Source of the DNA: Rhynchonema sp. JSB1_4
Taxonomy: Eukaryota; Nematoda; Chromadorea; Monhysterida; Xyalidae
NCBI GenBank assembly: GCA_030248065.1
Contig: JASAMV010005760.1
Span: forward strand, 1-64,000
DNA: 64,000 bases
Reading direction: 5' to 3'
The notes under the pieces were generated by a model that had not been told where the DNA came from, did not search any database, and worked only from the letters and a program-made list of their open reading frames with translations. The position numbers and the translations under genes were made by a program. Shown here piece by piece: positions 54,129 to 64,000 of the stretch (positions are counted from its first letter, which is position 1; every line of letters starts with the position of its first letter).

Positions 54129-57100
54129 ATGAACGTCCGCGATAACAATCCTGCCGATTCGACGGATTCCGACGAGGCGTTTGCTCTGCTCTGTGATCAG
54201 CTGATTGCCCAACATTCGCTAACTGAGGCTCGTATTGTGAACCTGGTCACACCGGAATCTTCAGCAACTGGATTATTGCCTGATCTTGAGGAAGAAACGG
54301 TTTGTGTTTTGTTCCCGTCACTACACTTGTTTGATGAAAATTCGAAGATGTCATCCGTTGTCTCAAACGGAGAGCTCGGAATCAGAGGTCGCAATCGGGC
54401 CGGGTTTGGCCGGCCCGGCCCGAGCCCCCAAATCTCCGGCCCGGCCCGGCCCGACCCGTACCCCCAAATCTCCGGCCCGGCCCGGCCCGAACTCCCAAAT
54501 CTCCGGCCCGGCTCGGCCCGGCCCGGCCCGAATTTTTGGCTCAGATTTTAACCCAATTTTTTGTCATAATTTTTGCGATTTTTTGAATCAATTTTTTTTG
54601 TTGAAATTTCATTGTTTTCCATGAAAAAGTCGCCAGATAGACAATACCAACTGTGTGGCTGGGGAGTCCCCCCTAGGAGCTATGCCCCCCGATTTTGCCC
54701 CAAAACTGCCAATTTTTTGACAAAAATGGCCAAAATTAGTGCAAAATCAGTGGTTTTTACCTCAAATTACCCGAAATTCGCCCGCTAAGCGCGCAAATAC
54801 TACGTTTTGACACGATTCCACACATAATAAACACATAAAAAATTTTCACCCCAAAACCTAACCCCCCCCCCCCAACACCCCCCCCCCCAAACCCCCCCGC
54901 CTAGGTACATAACCCCCCCCAGGCCATCGGCTCTGGTACAGTAGGTATCGCCTCCTCTCCGAGCGCGGTAGAGTAGGTATCCCCCCTTCCAGACTACCTC
55001 CAACACTGCCCACCAGGACGTATGTCGACCCGCGTCAGTGTTGCACGGGGCGATGGTTGGGGGGCGCAATGTTGGATGTAGGGGGGGTTGCGGGGGGCCA
55101 GTTGCCTCCGCTGTACAGTAGGTATCCCCCGTCGCTGCGTATAGTAGGTATCCCTCCCGATGTTTGGCATGGTACAGTAGCTTTCCCCCGGATTTTCAGC
55201 CCGCTAAACTAAGTATCCCCCCCCACTTTTGCCTCAAAACTGCTAATTTTCTACCAAAGCGGCCAAGATGAGTGTAAATTAACTCGTTTTTATATCCCCG
55301 GGGCTTCAAAGTTCCTCCTAGGTACATAAAGTCCCTCCCAGGCATGGTTTATTTTTTCAAAACCCGGAAGGGGGCTGCAGGACCCAAATTTCGACAAAAG
55401 GCATTTTTTCAGGTGCAAGGCCCATTTCCCCTTTTCGGAAAAAATTCTCCATGAAAAGGGTATTTTGGGAACTTTTGACATCATTGACCTAAAGATGACC
55501 CATTTGCCTATTTTAGGCCAAAATTTGCCTATGTTAGGTAAAAATTCCGGGAGCAGACGTACCCGGACACGCAACACTGAGGCACGCCTACGATGGAGGG
55601 GAGTAGACGTACCCGACGGGGGGGAGTGCCCCCCCAGGAAGTACACTGGTCCGGCCCGATGTTTGAAAACACGGGGCCAGCTGGCTTGGGTAAACCTGGC
55701 CAATTGCGAGGGGGTGTGTTGAAAACGATACAAATATTGAGTAATCTATATGCGACATATTTTTTGCACGTTGCAAGACGGCTTGGTTCGAACCCCGCCC
55801 GCGGAGGCACAACGATGCTGGAGCGCCTTGTCCTGCTTCTGAGAAGCAGATGCACTGCATTTTGACGAGGCTCGAACGGGAACTCCCCAAGTCATGCGGA
55901 TATAACTATTTTCAGGACGACGCCATGGCCTCAAAACGTGGTGGCAAATCGAAGGGACCCCAGCGCTCGTGCTTTGCAACAGACGCGAAACGTCCAAAAT
56001 CGATCAACCATGAACTGGCGCTGTTGAACATTGCAGGTATGTCAGCTAATCAGTGTTGGAGGTAGTCTGCAGGACCTCATACCTACTGTGGCGCGGTGGC
56101 ACAGTCAGGAGGGTTCCTAGTGTAGTAGAGGTCATGGTTTGCGGGGTAGGTTATGTACTGCGGCGGATCTTTGGAGGGGGGGTTGGATCAAGAGGGGAGC
56201 GGCGGGGATATTAGCACTTTTGAGAAAAAATTGGAGGGGCGACGTATTGTACCCGGGGGAAATTGGGACGGATAGCTAGTCTACTATAGCAACCATCGGA
56301 GTGGGGCGATGTCTAGTGTACCACACAAAGGGGGGAAACCTACTCTACTTTGGTGGGGGATTACGCCCAAATCAACGGGTCGGCTTCCAAAACTGCGCGC
56401 AACTCTTTTTTCCAAAACTGAATTACATCATGAGGTAAACTTTGTTGCACATTGGTTAGACTATTTTTCTCTGTCTTTTTAAGTGCACGAGGGTGACAGA
56501 TGTTACGAAATGCATGCTGATCGAAACGTTCCATTCACGTTGGCACTGCTGGAAGAGGCGTCGGTACTTGGAGAACCGAATGCGTACATCGGTAAGATAA
56601 AATGGAATCAAATAGTGGGGGCCAGTGATGTGGTTGGGGGGGGATGGGGGAGGTATTACCCCCCCAACTGCTAGGTAGCTTTCTTGCTCCGAAAAATACG
56701 CATTTTAAGGCTTATTTTAGCATAATTTAGACCAAATTTTAAACCCCTGTTTTTTGACTTCTGGACCAATACCCCCCCAAATCGGGGTACCCGGCTAGCT
56801 AGCTAGCTTTGTTGTGCCGGACCCCTCGAGCTAGCTAGCTTTCTTGCTCGGACCAACTACATCACTGGTGGGGGCGCGTCTGTATTCATAGATTAGACGT
56901 TGTAGAGTACGTATTGGGGTCGATTACCACGATCCTAAACGAACTGTACCTCGAGTATTTTTCCGAAAGCCGCCATTTATGTCAAAGAGAATAGTCAAAT
57001 TAGTGTGAAATCCGTGTTGTTTACATGAAATTAAGGGAAGTCCCAAATTAGAGTTGGTTGATAAATGCCATCGTTTGCAGACATTCATCCAGACATCAAA

Positions 57101-60071
57101 GAGTTGTCCGCGGCTGAAATGATCGCTAATCTGGACAACTGTGTCTCCGAGTATTTCAAGAATGTCTGTCCACACATGGTCGTTCGTTTCCGTGAAGTCA
57201 TGCAATTCGGTTTCACTGGAGTGCGCGCAATCAAAGCTTACGGCGCATCGAAATTTGATGATCGCAGCTTTACCATCGAGGTGAACTATTTTATGAAGTT
57301 GATAATTTATAGACAATAATATAAATAAATATAATTAGACTAGGCACTGCTGCCCAGGCGCGGCGGCAACGTAAGCTACCACGAAAAATGTGCGCCGGCA
57401 ACCTACCTATCGTACCTGCCAAGTAAGGGATTCGGCGAACTTATGCATGGAAATTTTGAGCAACGTGTACTCTAACCGGTTAACTTCGGGTGTAGGGCGC
57501 GATTTTTTTCCTATTTGGAGTGAAAAACGCCTATTTTGTGCCATTTTCAGCCAAAACTAATAGCTTACTGCACCGAGCGTGGGGGCTATCCATAACTACT
57601 CGAAAATATTTCAGAAAATGTTTTTCTTCCGAAAAAAATCTTTTTTCCTCAAAATATATTTAGGGAAAAAAAGACAAGTATGACACTATGCACACTTCCG
57701 AACCTTGCGCATTTGCAGCTGTTCTACTGCGATTCGCCCGATAAAGCGATCGAGGATGCAGAAATCATTACGCTCATGATGGTGCCACTGTGCTTCGATG
57801 CGGCCCTATTCTATGTTGGCCGATTGCTCACGCATCCAACAGCGGTTAGCGAGTAAAATTATTGAGTAATAAATGCCCAGATAATGACTACGCTACCAGA
57901 GCCGATGAGCTGGAAGGTCGCTTTATGTGCGTGCCGGCCCGTTCGCGGGGGGGGGGGGGGCTTAGCGACCGGTTACGTTTTTACCTAAAAATTTTTGTGG
58001 TATTTATCAGGGGCCCATTTATCATCTATAGAATGGTATGAAAACACAATATTTCTCCGCCTACTCACGGAATTTTCCTCAATTTAGGCAAAAAATCAGA
58101 AACTTTGGAGCCATTTCGCTCATTTTCGCAAAAAATTGGCACTTTTGGAACAAAATTGGCGCGAATAGGTACTGCATCAAGATGAAAATCCGTGGACATA
58201 CCTACTCTGAAATAGCAAAGATCTCGACGCGATATCAGGTCTACTACGGCATGCGGTTTACCTACTGTAGGACACCTTCTACACTCACCGCAAATCCGCG
58301 CCACCCCCAGGCACTGAAATTGAATATTAGTGGTGATTCCTCCTCGAGTGTGGAGGGTATCACTCCCCTTTTTTTAAGGTTCAATTAATCGAGTGCGGTT
58401 TGTGCGAGGCGAAATTTGTGGAACCGCTGTTGCGTCAGAGTTCGAACACTTCGATTCAGTTCAATCTCGATCTGGGCAATTTGGACTGGAAGAGCGCGTT
58501 GGCAAAGGAGAAAGTTTCCGCTTTCTTTCGAATGGTGGACAGCTTCGCTGCACCGGTGGAACTGCATGTAGGTCAAATTTTCTACCTTAATCGTAAACCG
58601 AGATTAACAAACACGCGCTAAAAGCTTCCCTCACTCTTGAAATTCATTTTCAAGTACCTCTTCGTCTAGTGAGAGTAATAGGTCGAGTGTTCGCTGTTGT
58701 GTGTCAGGTACCAAACAAACCGATATTCGAGGGCTCTAAACATTAGACAGGCAACACTCGTCACATAGGTTTTTAGCACGCGAAAGCTAATGAGTAAAAG
58801 GCAACGTTTGCTAACCACACATAAGAATATAAAAAATTATCAGCAGCATTCTATTCTACATTTGAGCAAATCATATGACCAGCGGGAGAAAAATATAACT
58901 TCATTTTAATCTTGAATTTGACTCGAATATTTTTTTCAAGCTGTGTGGCGAGCGACTGGCCACAGATGAGACAGTGACCCGCTTCGTGAATGTCTTCTTG
59001 AATAGAGGTCTACAACAGCGCGTTGTGTCCCTGATTGTCGGCTTTGCGAGCATCAACGGCGCACTCATCGAAATGGTTAGATTTTTTTCGCAGCTCAAAA
59101 ATACCTATACCGTTGCCGAGTGATGTGGTTCCGGCGAGTATTGCCCCACAATATGTTGCGGAAGTAGTTGGTACGTTTGTTGCTATGAAAGTCATTAGGA
59201 CTCAGAGTGCGTACCTGGGTTTGTTGCTTCGGTCATTAACTAAAAAAGGTTTAATTTTTTAGTGTCAAATGGGCTGGACGCACAAAAGGATCAAAATCGT
59301 TCAATTTTTTTCAAACATGTACAAAAATACCCATTTTAAGGCTTAATTTAGTATAATTTCAAGGTTTTTATGCCCCTATTCTTGACCGATGCACGGATAG
59401 CGCCCCGAATCGAGGTACCAGGTAGCAAGAACCTTTTTTCGTCAAATCCCTGCACCTAGCTACGCATCTTCCTCAAACAAAGTTGGACGGTGGTACACAA
59501 GAATGGTCATCGCGATGTTCGCCTCTTTATAATCAATGATGTGTGTTATTTGCGATTTTATTCAGGCACTGCACCTCAACCTCAAGGCGCTGAAGATATA
59601 CAGTCGATACCCCGCTGCACGCACGGCGTCCATCGCGCCATCGGACTACCAAGCATTCTTGCGTGCAGCCGACAGGGATGGTCATCTGCAAAGCTTGGTG
59701 GTGTCGGATCTGCAGGCATGCGAACCGGATTCCGCCAACGCACGAAAGATTGTCGATATTATCGAGGGTTCGTTTATATTATGGGTACCATTAGAATTTG
59801 AATCAAAAAAAATACAGTCACGTCACTTCAACTTTGCATGCTGGTTTTAGTCTTAATGTTCAATTTGATAAAGAAACCCTGTGAATAGCAGCGCGCAATC
59901 CATTTGTATACAATTTGAAATAAACTCTGTTACTGTCCACATGCAGAGCTGCCCGCGCCCGTGCTGACGGGATTACTCGAAATGGAGATCGAGAAAATTC
60001 CACAATCTGGCGTGGCGTTGAAGAAGCCGAATGCCTTTGCTTTCGTACTGGTTGTGCTGAAACGGTTATAA
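54129..60071 (+). CDS. Unidentified 9-exon gene (458 aa)
   Basis: Exons 54129-54299 (ATG), 55916-56036, 56484-56591, 57081-57280, 57719-57844, 58379-58567, 58941-59075, 59566-59767 and 59947-60071 (TAA). All eight joins are in phase; 459 codons. The N-terminus is acidic (DNNPADSTDSDEAF, PDLEEET), followed by a basic patch (SKRGGKSKGPQ). The rest alternates helices with leucine-rich stretches (ALHLNLKALKIY, LQSLVVSDLQACEPD, IEELPAPVLTGLLEMEIEKI), which could be irregular leucine-rich or HEAT-like repeats. No catalytic motif was seen and the family is not recognised. Introns carry GC-rich hAT MITEs; one (56623) starts 31 bp after an exon. Confidence 0.7.
54390..54540. repeat. GGCCC-type simple repeat
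   Basis: Four blocks of CGGCCCGGCCCGG are separated by CCCCCAAATCTC. This is probably the end of another hAT-like element of the simple-repeat type; no matching terminus was found. Confidence 0.6.
54650..55660. mobile_element. Composite of GC-tract hAT MITE fragments
   Basis: A CAGTGTTGGAGG-family copy ends ACCTCCAACACTG at 55009. A second begins CAGTGTTGCACGGGG at 55036. The CAGTGTAGTTC family contributes GACGTACCCG text and an end GGAAGTACACTG at about 55650. All lie in the first intron of the 54129 gene. Confidence 0.6.
56623..56867. mobile_element. 245-bp hAT-like MITE, exact 8-bp duplication
   Basis: The terminal repeat is CAGTGATGTGGTTGG / CCAACTACATCACTG. The duplication GTGGGGGC occurs at 56615-56622 and 56868-56875. 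It carries CTAGCTAGCTAG tracts. A relative without termini lies at about 59300-59470. Confidence 0.92.
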
Positions 60072-60141
60072 TAAAATTTTTATAATTCTAATCCATTTTT
60101 ATCGTTTTGCGGTTGAACTGTGTGCCATGCAACAGGGTTAA

Positions 60142-61537
60142 TTGCAGCTGCCGAGAGATCACCAAAATCGTTGTGTCTGACTCGCTGCACAATCCACGAT
60201 TCGGCCCTCCGAACAAGGCATTTTCGTTACCGGATTTCTTCGTTAAAGCCGTTGATTTGGGCGTGAAGGCACGTACACAGAATCCGAATCGAAACAAAGT
60301 TGAAATCGACATGCAGGTAGGAACTTCACAACATATTCAATTAAAAAAGAATGAGTAATAGACAAAAATTGAATCCCGGCGCGCCGACCTCGTGGCGCCC
60401 GCGGCTGGGTGGCTTTTTCGGTGTTTTGGCCGGGCCGGGTTGGGTCCCATCGTAGACTTCGACTCTCTGAGGCGACACAGCCGAGCAGGCTGAGCCAAGC
60501 TTGTCAGCTCACTTATTTTACTAAAATAACTAGCGATTTTTTTCAAATACGAAGGATGAATTTTAAAACAAAAAAAAAGATTCAAAAAAAAGAGGAAAAT
60601 TATCGCAAAAATTGAATGAAAATGTGGGCTAAAAATCCGGGGGCTCGGGGGCGCGCCGCAGTTTTGCGCCTTCGGGTGTTGCCACGGCGACCTGGACATT
60701 CGACGACTGGCACCATGCGCTAGTGACCAAACCGGGGCAATTCCACGATCAACATGAGTGTACCCTAGATTACTAAACACCAAGGGGCCGCAGAACTTTA
60801 AAAAAAAGAACGAAAAACAAATGAAATTGGGTCCTTTTTAATTACGAGATTAACACCCAACAAAATTGCACCTGTTCTAGATGCTGATAAACTCACTTTC
60901 TGCTTCTGTCCTTATCTTGGTGTGAAATCTTCTTGTTTCGTGTTCTTTCAACAATTTCTTAATCAAAGAAAGTAATTTAGGATACGATTGTGGTCGACAT
61001 GAAAACTGGCTTCGACCTGTTGCTGAACAAGACCACGGATACGCCGAGTTCAATTCGAGCACCAATCGAATTGGTGATCAAAACGAACAAACATCAACTC
61101 CCCTGGTTGTTCACCGTGTCCTCCACCTTCGGAATCAGTGAGGGTGGGTTAATAATTAAGTGCTTTCTGTCAGTAACTTGTTTGAAACGGATTCAATCTC
61201 TGTTTTTACGGTTCTTACTATTTGTCTCAGTTTATTGACAACAATCATGAAAAGAGAAAATAGCATCAAACCAAACTGGGTTGGATTTTTTGAGACGAAA
61301 GAAACAAAAATAATCTTGTTGTAATGGCTGTTGGATTACGGTACAACGAAGTCCCATTTTTCCATGAGACGTCCTAGCATGTGTTTCAATAAAACACAAT
61401 ATTAAGAAATGCTTCCTGCGACTGTATTATAGACAATCCGCGACTGGATTTGCTCATTCGCTGCGACGTTGACTGCGATGACAATCAGGTGCGATTCACA
61501 AAGTCGCTGAACTACTACATGCAACCAGTCAACTGAA
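60142..61537 (+). CDS. 3' part of an unidentified gene (three exons)
   Basis: Exons about 60142-60316, 60981-61145 and 61436-61537 (TGA) join in phase 0 and phase 1. They read KIVVSDSLHNPRFGPPNKAF, DFFVKAVDLGVKARTQNPNR, then PIELVIKTNKHQLPWLFTV and LDLLIRCDVDCDD, ending KSLNYYMQPVN. This is beta-rich and soluble-looking. The 5' end is not resolved; the frame is open upstream to 60092 without an ATG (it includes NCVPCNRVNCSC). The region 60360-60780 in its first intron is GC-rich with no element ends that I can define. Confidence 0.5.
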
Positions 61538-63042
61538 ACGATTCTTCCATATTATAACAGTGGCTTATTCTACTTTTGTTTTTTTGGCTCTGTGTTGTTT
61601 TTTTGTCGCTTTCATGATTACAGTGATTTGCAAGGCTGTTTTTTTTTCTGGTTGACTTTTATTAACGCTTTCTGTGCTGAAAGGTGCATTTGTCGTACTT
61701 GGATGGATTCGTGTCACTTTGATTATGACAATGTATTTCGGATTCACGCTCTGAATTGACTGCATGCGTTCTTGTTGCATATTTTACGATAATCTTTTTT
61801 TGTTTTCACCGGTATACTGCGTGCTAATGATACTCGAAACTCGCTGACTTTGTTAAATTCCGCGACAAAGGTTGTGAAATTAAGTATGTTTCAGGTCTGT
61901 TTTTTTGTTGACCTTGTCAGTATCGTTATGGTGGTTATCACTTTGACAACGAGTCAGACGTCGTACGGGTACAAAAGGAACATCAAACATCTGAAAGATA
62001 ATAATTGATATCACATTTGATGAACATGTTCATGTGACTTTGTGGTAAGAAAATATGGTATCTGCAATTTATATTCATGTAAGCATTCCGTGGTCTCATT
62101 CCACGTGGTATTTTTATGCTCTTTCTTTTGTTCTGATATTAGCGTGCTGACAACCTTTGGCGTTCTTTTGACTTCTTGCTATTTCTTTTTGCTTTCATTT
62201 GCGTTTATAAGCCTTGTTCGTTATTCTTTCTAACTTCTGCGTTGCGTTTCGTTGAGTCTTTCATGTATTTTGCGCAATATTTGTTCTGTACGGTATCACT
62301 TTTTCATTTTCTTGGGTCACAGAGTGACAGTCGTGGCGGATCGTATGTATGGGCAATCCATGGGCTCATGGTACTTTTTATACACACAGCGCATGCAGCA
62401 ACATACGCCACTTTGTAAACCAAATTTACACTTTGAACAAGTGAGATTTTTTGATGGCGACTTTTTAATTTATGCGCTTTTCAGTTGCTGTTTGCCATAA
62501 CACTTTTCTGCCCTGTTCTAAAATTTGCAGATGTTTCAAGGCATAACTACACATAACACGTGTATTCAGTGAGGGCAGTAATGCAGCATGCAGCGTGTGC
62601 CCCTGCGTGCCATGAGCTGGCAGATTGCTTATACTCCATCTGGTGTTGGTTGAGTACAGAATGCTCAACTCCCTTTGTGAGCGGTTGCAGGTGAAGATTT
62701 GATTTGTGTACTTTCACGAATTTGCGTAATCTGTGAGAAAGTGTATCGCAGTTTGTTTTTCGTGTTTGGTAGGGTTGTGTAATGATAAAGGTGCATTTCA
62801 TGTTCGCGTATGTACACGTCGCAGTTACCTTTGCATTCGTTGGTATTGTCTCTATCTAACATATCCCATGTCTTTTCTCTTCTCATAAACGGTGTTCAAA
62901 TTTGACCTCAAAATAATGACCAGAGAGGCGTCAGAAACCCAGCCTGAAAGTGAAAATATTTTTTAAACGGCGTACCGTGCCAAAGAATACAGTTGCGGTT
63001 ATGAAATAAGGCGTCGCGTGAAGGAACATGCACCTGCAGTGC
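61538..63042. other. No gene seen
   Basis: A 1.5-kb T-rich stretch. Open frames at 62042-62500 are hydrophobic by composition (poly-T) and lack splice or start context. No inverted repeat is found. Confidence 0.4.
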
Positions 63043-64000
63043 ATGTCTCAAAATATCGTAAAAATCACCTTGGACTCTGGGGACATGAGACTGAAGAACG
63101 CCACTGCACTATTCACCAGGTTGTTTTGTCTCTTTTCTGTAACATGAATTTGTTGAAATTATTTTTGAGTGTTACTATTTTCTTCTTTTCGAGAATGTAA
63201 AGGATATTTTTTTGTTATAAAGTTGGTTCGCAATCTTAGTCCGTGCGGTAGAGTTTATACATACCTATTCTTTCAGCGTGATTTCTACACCGTCGCCGAA
63301 TACGCTGGTCAACCGTCATGAGCAACTACAACACACTTATGTCCAAATGTACGTTGCACAGTCAGACAACAGTGCGCAGCGAAGCCGTGGACGTTTCATT
63401 CAGTCTTTTTGACGTTGGTTCAAATTCGATTATAAGGCTTTTCTTGTAATCTGGTGCTGGCTACACTTGTAATAGCGAGTGACAAAAACTATTGTCCTTG
63501 ATCATTGCTTTACTGCGCATCGGTCAATGTCACACAAGCCGCACATACATAGCTTAGACTTCGCTTGCGCCACAGACAAACTTGATCACTACCGGTAGTA
63601 TCATTAATTATCAGTGCATATTAGCATTCGATGAGAAATAGTAATTATGGGCGTGTTGTTATCAGTCATGGTATACTATTTCAGTTTATTCTCAGTCCAA
63701 AGAAAGTATACAGGAAACGTTTCATCGCAACAGCAGCCATGAAGTCACAATTAAGTGTAATTGTAATTGTAATTATGAAATTAAGTGAGCAACTATTCTT
63801 CTATTTTTATAAGATTCAGACATACTTTCAGTTGATGGTGGAAGACAACAATATCGTTGCAATTGGCACACTCACACTCGGTCACAGAGAGGTTTCACTA
63901 TTGTTGAAGACACAATTCGTGCCGTGTCTGTTGCTGGCAAACGCTCTGTGCGGCTATCAGATTTCACAACCGTTTGCAGCCGCTCATAACATTCGAATCG
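63043..64000 (+). CDS. 5' exons of an unidentified gene running off the window
   Basis: The ATG at 63043 opens MSQNIVKITLDSGDMRLKN, with a donor after CACCAG (63120). The next exon starts after TTTCAG at about 63280, and its phase-matched frame reads TPSPNTLVNRHEQLQHTY. A third exon after TTTCAG at 63831 reads VEDNNIVAIGTLTLGHREVS to the edge, though a second frame is open for 52 codons. The function is unknown. Confidence 0.4.

Noticed and set aside
55780..55830. tRNA-like GGTTCGAACCCC sequence
   Set aside because: The T-arm stem does not pair, and no anticodon or acceptor arm can be drawn on either strand.
62042..62500. Hydrophobic ORFs resembling membrane proteins
   Set aside because: They are products of T-rich DNA; several frames are open at once with no start or splice context.

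Overview
The window is animal-like eukaryotic DNA. Genes are split into many short exons with GT-AG introns, and there is no operon structure. hAT-type elements flanked by 8-bp duplications, TTAA-flanked inverted-repeat elements, a MULE-type transposase, RING and zinc-finger exons, and C2H2 fingers are all present. I cannot name the species; an invertebrate with a repeat-rich genome fits best (inference). Gene models were spliced by hand. I trusted a model only when intron phases agreed at each listed junction and the total length was a multiple of three.

Layout. 0.06-8.5 kb (+): C-terminal half of a Rad3-family (XPD/FANCJ/RTEL1-like) DNA helicase in 8 exons; its three longest introns are filled with a decayed hAT element, a TTAA foldback, a GC-rich hAT MITE and a 3.3-kb nested palindrome. 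9.7-14.9 kb (+): an intron-rich gene with an acidic N-terminal part that I do not recognise. 15.7-21.3 kb (+): a complete 11-exon Mutator-like (MULE) transposase gene whose second intron holds a 1.65-kb foldback. 22.55-25.28 kb: a tail-to-tail inverted duplication, each arm with a TATA box, an intronless acidic C2H2 zinc-finger ORF, a 21-bp minisatellite and a poly(A) signal; this is the most unusual object here. 25.36-26.24 kb: another foldback. 26.2-30.6 kb (+): unidentified exons, a 230-bp-period tandem array (27.2-28.45 kb), and an AT-hook exon.

31-38 kb (-): a tandem array of small multi-exon genes encoding zinc-finger/coiled-coil proteins, several with two alternative last exons. 38.2-39.9 kb (-): an RPA2-like C-terminus. 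40.7-41.85 kb: a degenerate 15-bp tandem array that reads as pentapeptide repeats on the minus strand. 42.2-45.0 kb (+): a WD-repeat/beta-propeller gene with a MITE in one intron. 45.3-48.4 kb (-): a small beta-rich protein whose intron carries a TTAA element that itself carries a hAT element. 48.7-52.2 kb (-): a RING/zinc-finger/coiled-coil gene. 52.9-55.7 kb: clustered GC-rich hAT MITEs. 54.1-60.1 kb (+): a 9-exon gene of unknown family (458 aa). 60.1-61.5 kb and 63.0-64.0 kb (+): the 3' part and the 5' part of two more unidentified genes.

The theme of the window is that most long introns consist of inverted-repeat transposable elements, several with exact target-site duplications, while the exons around them stay open and in phase.
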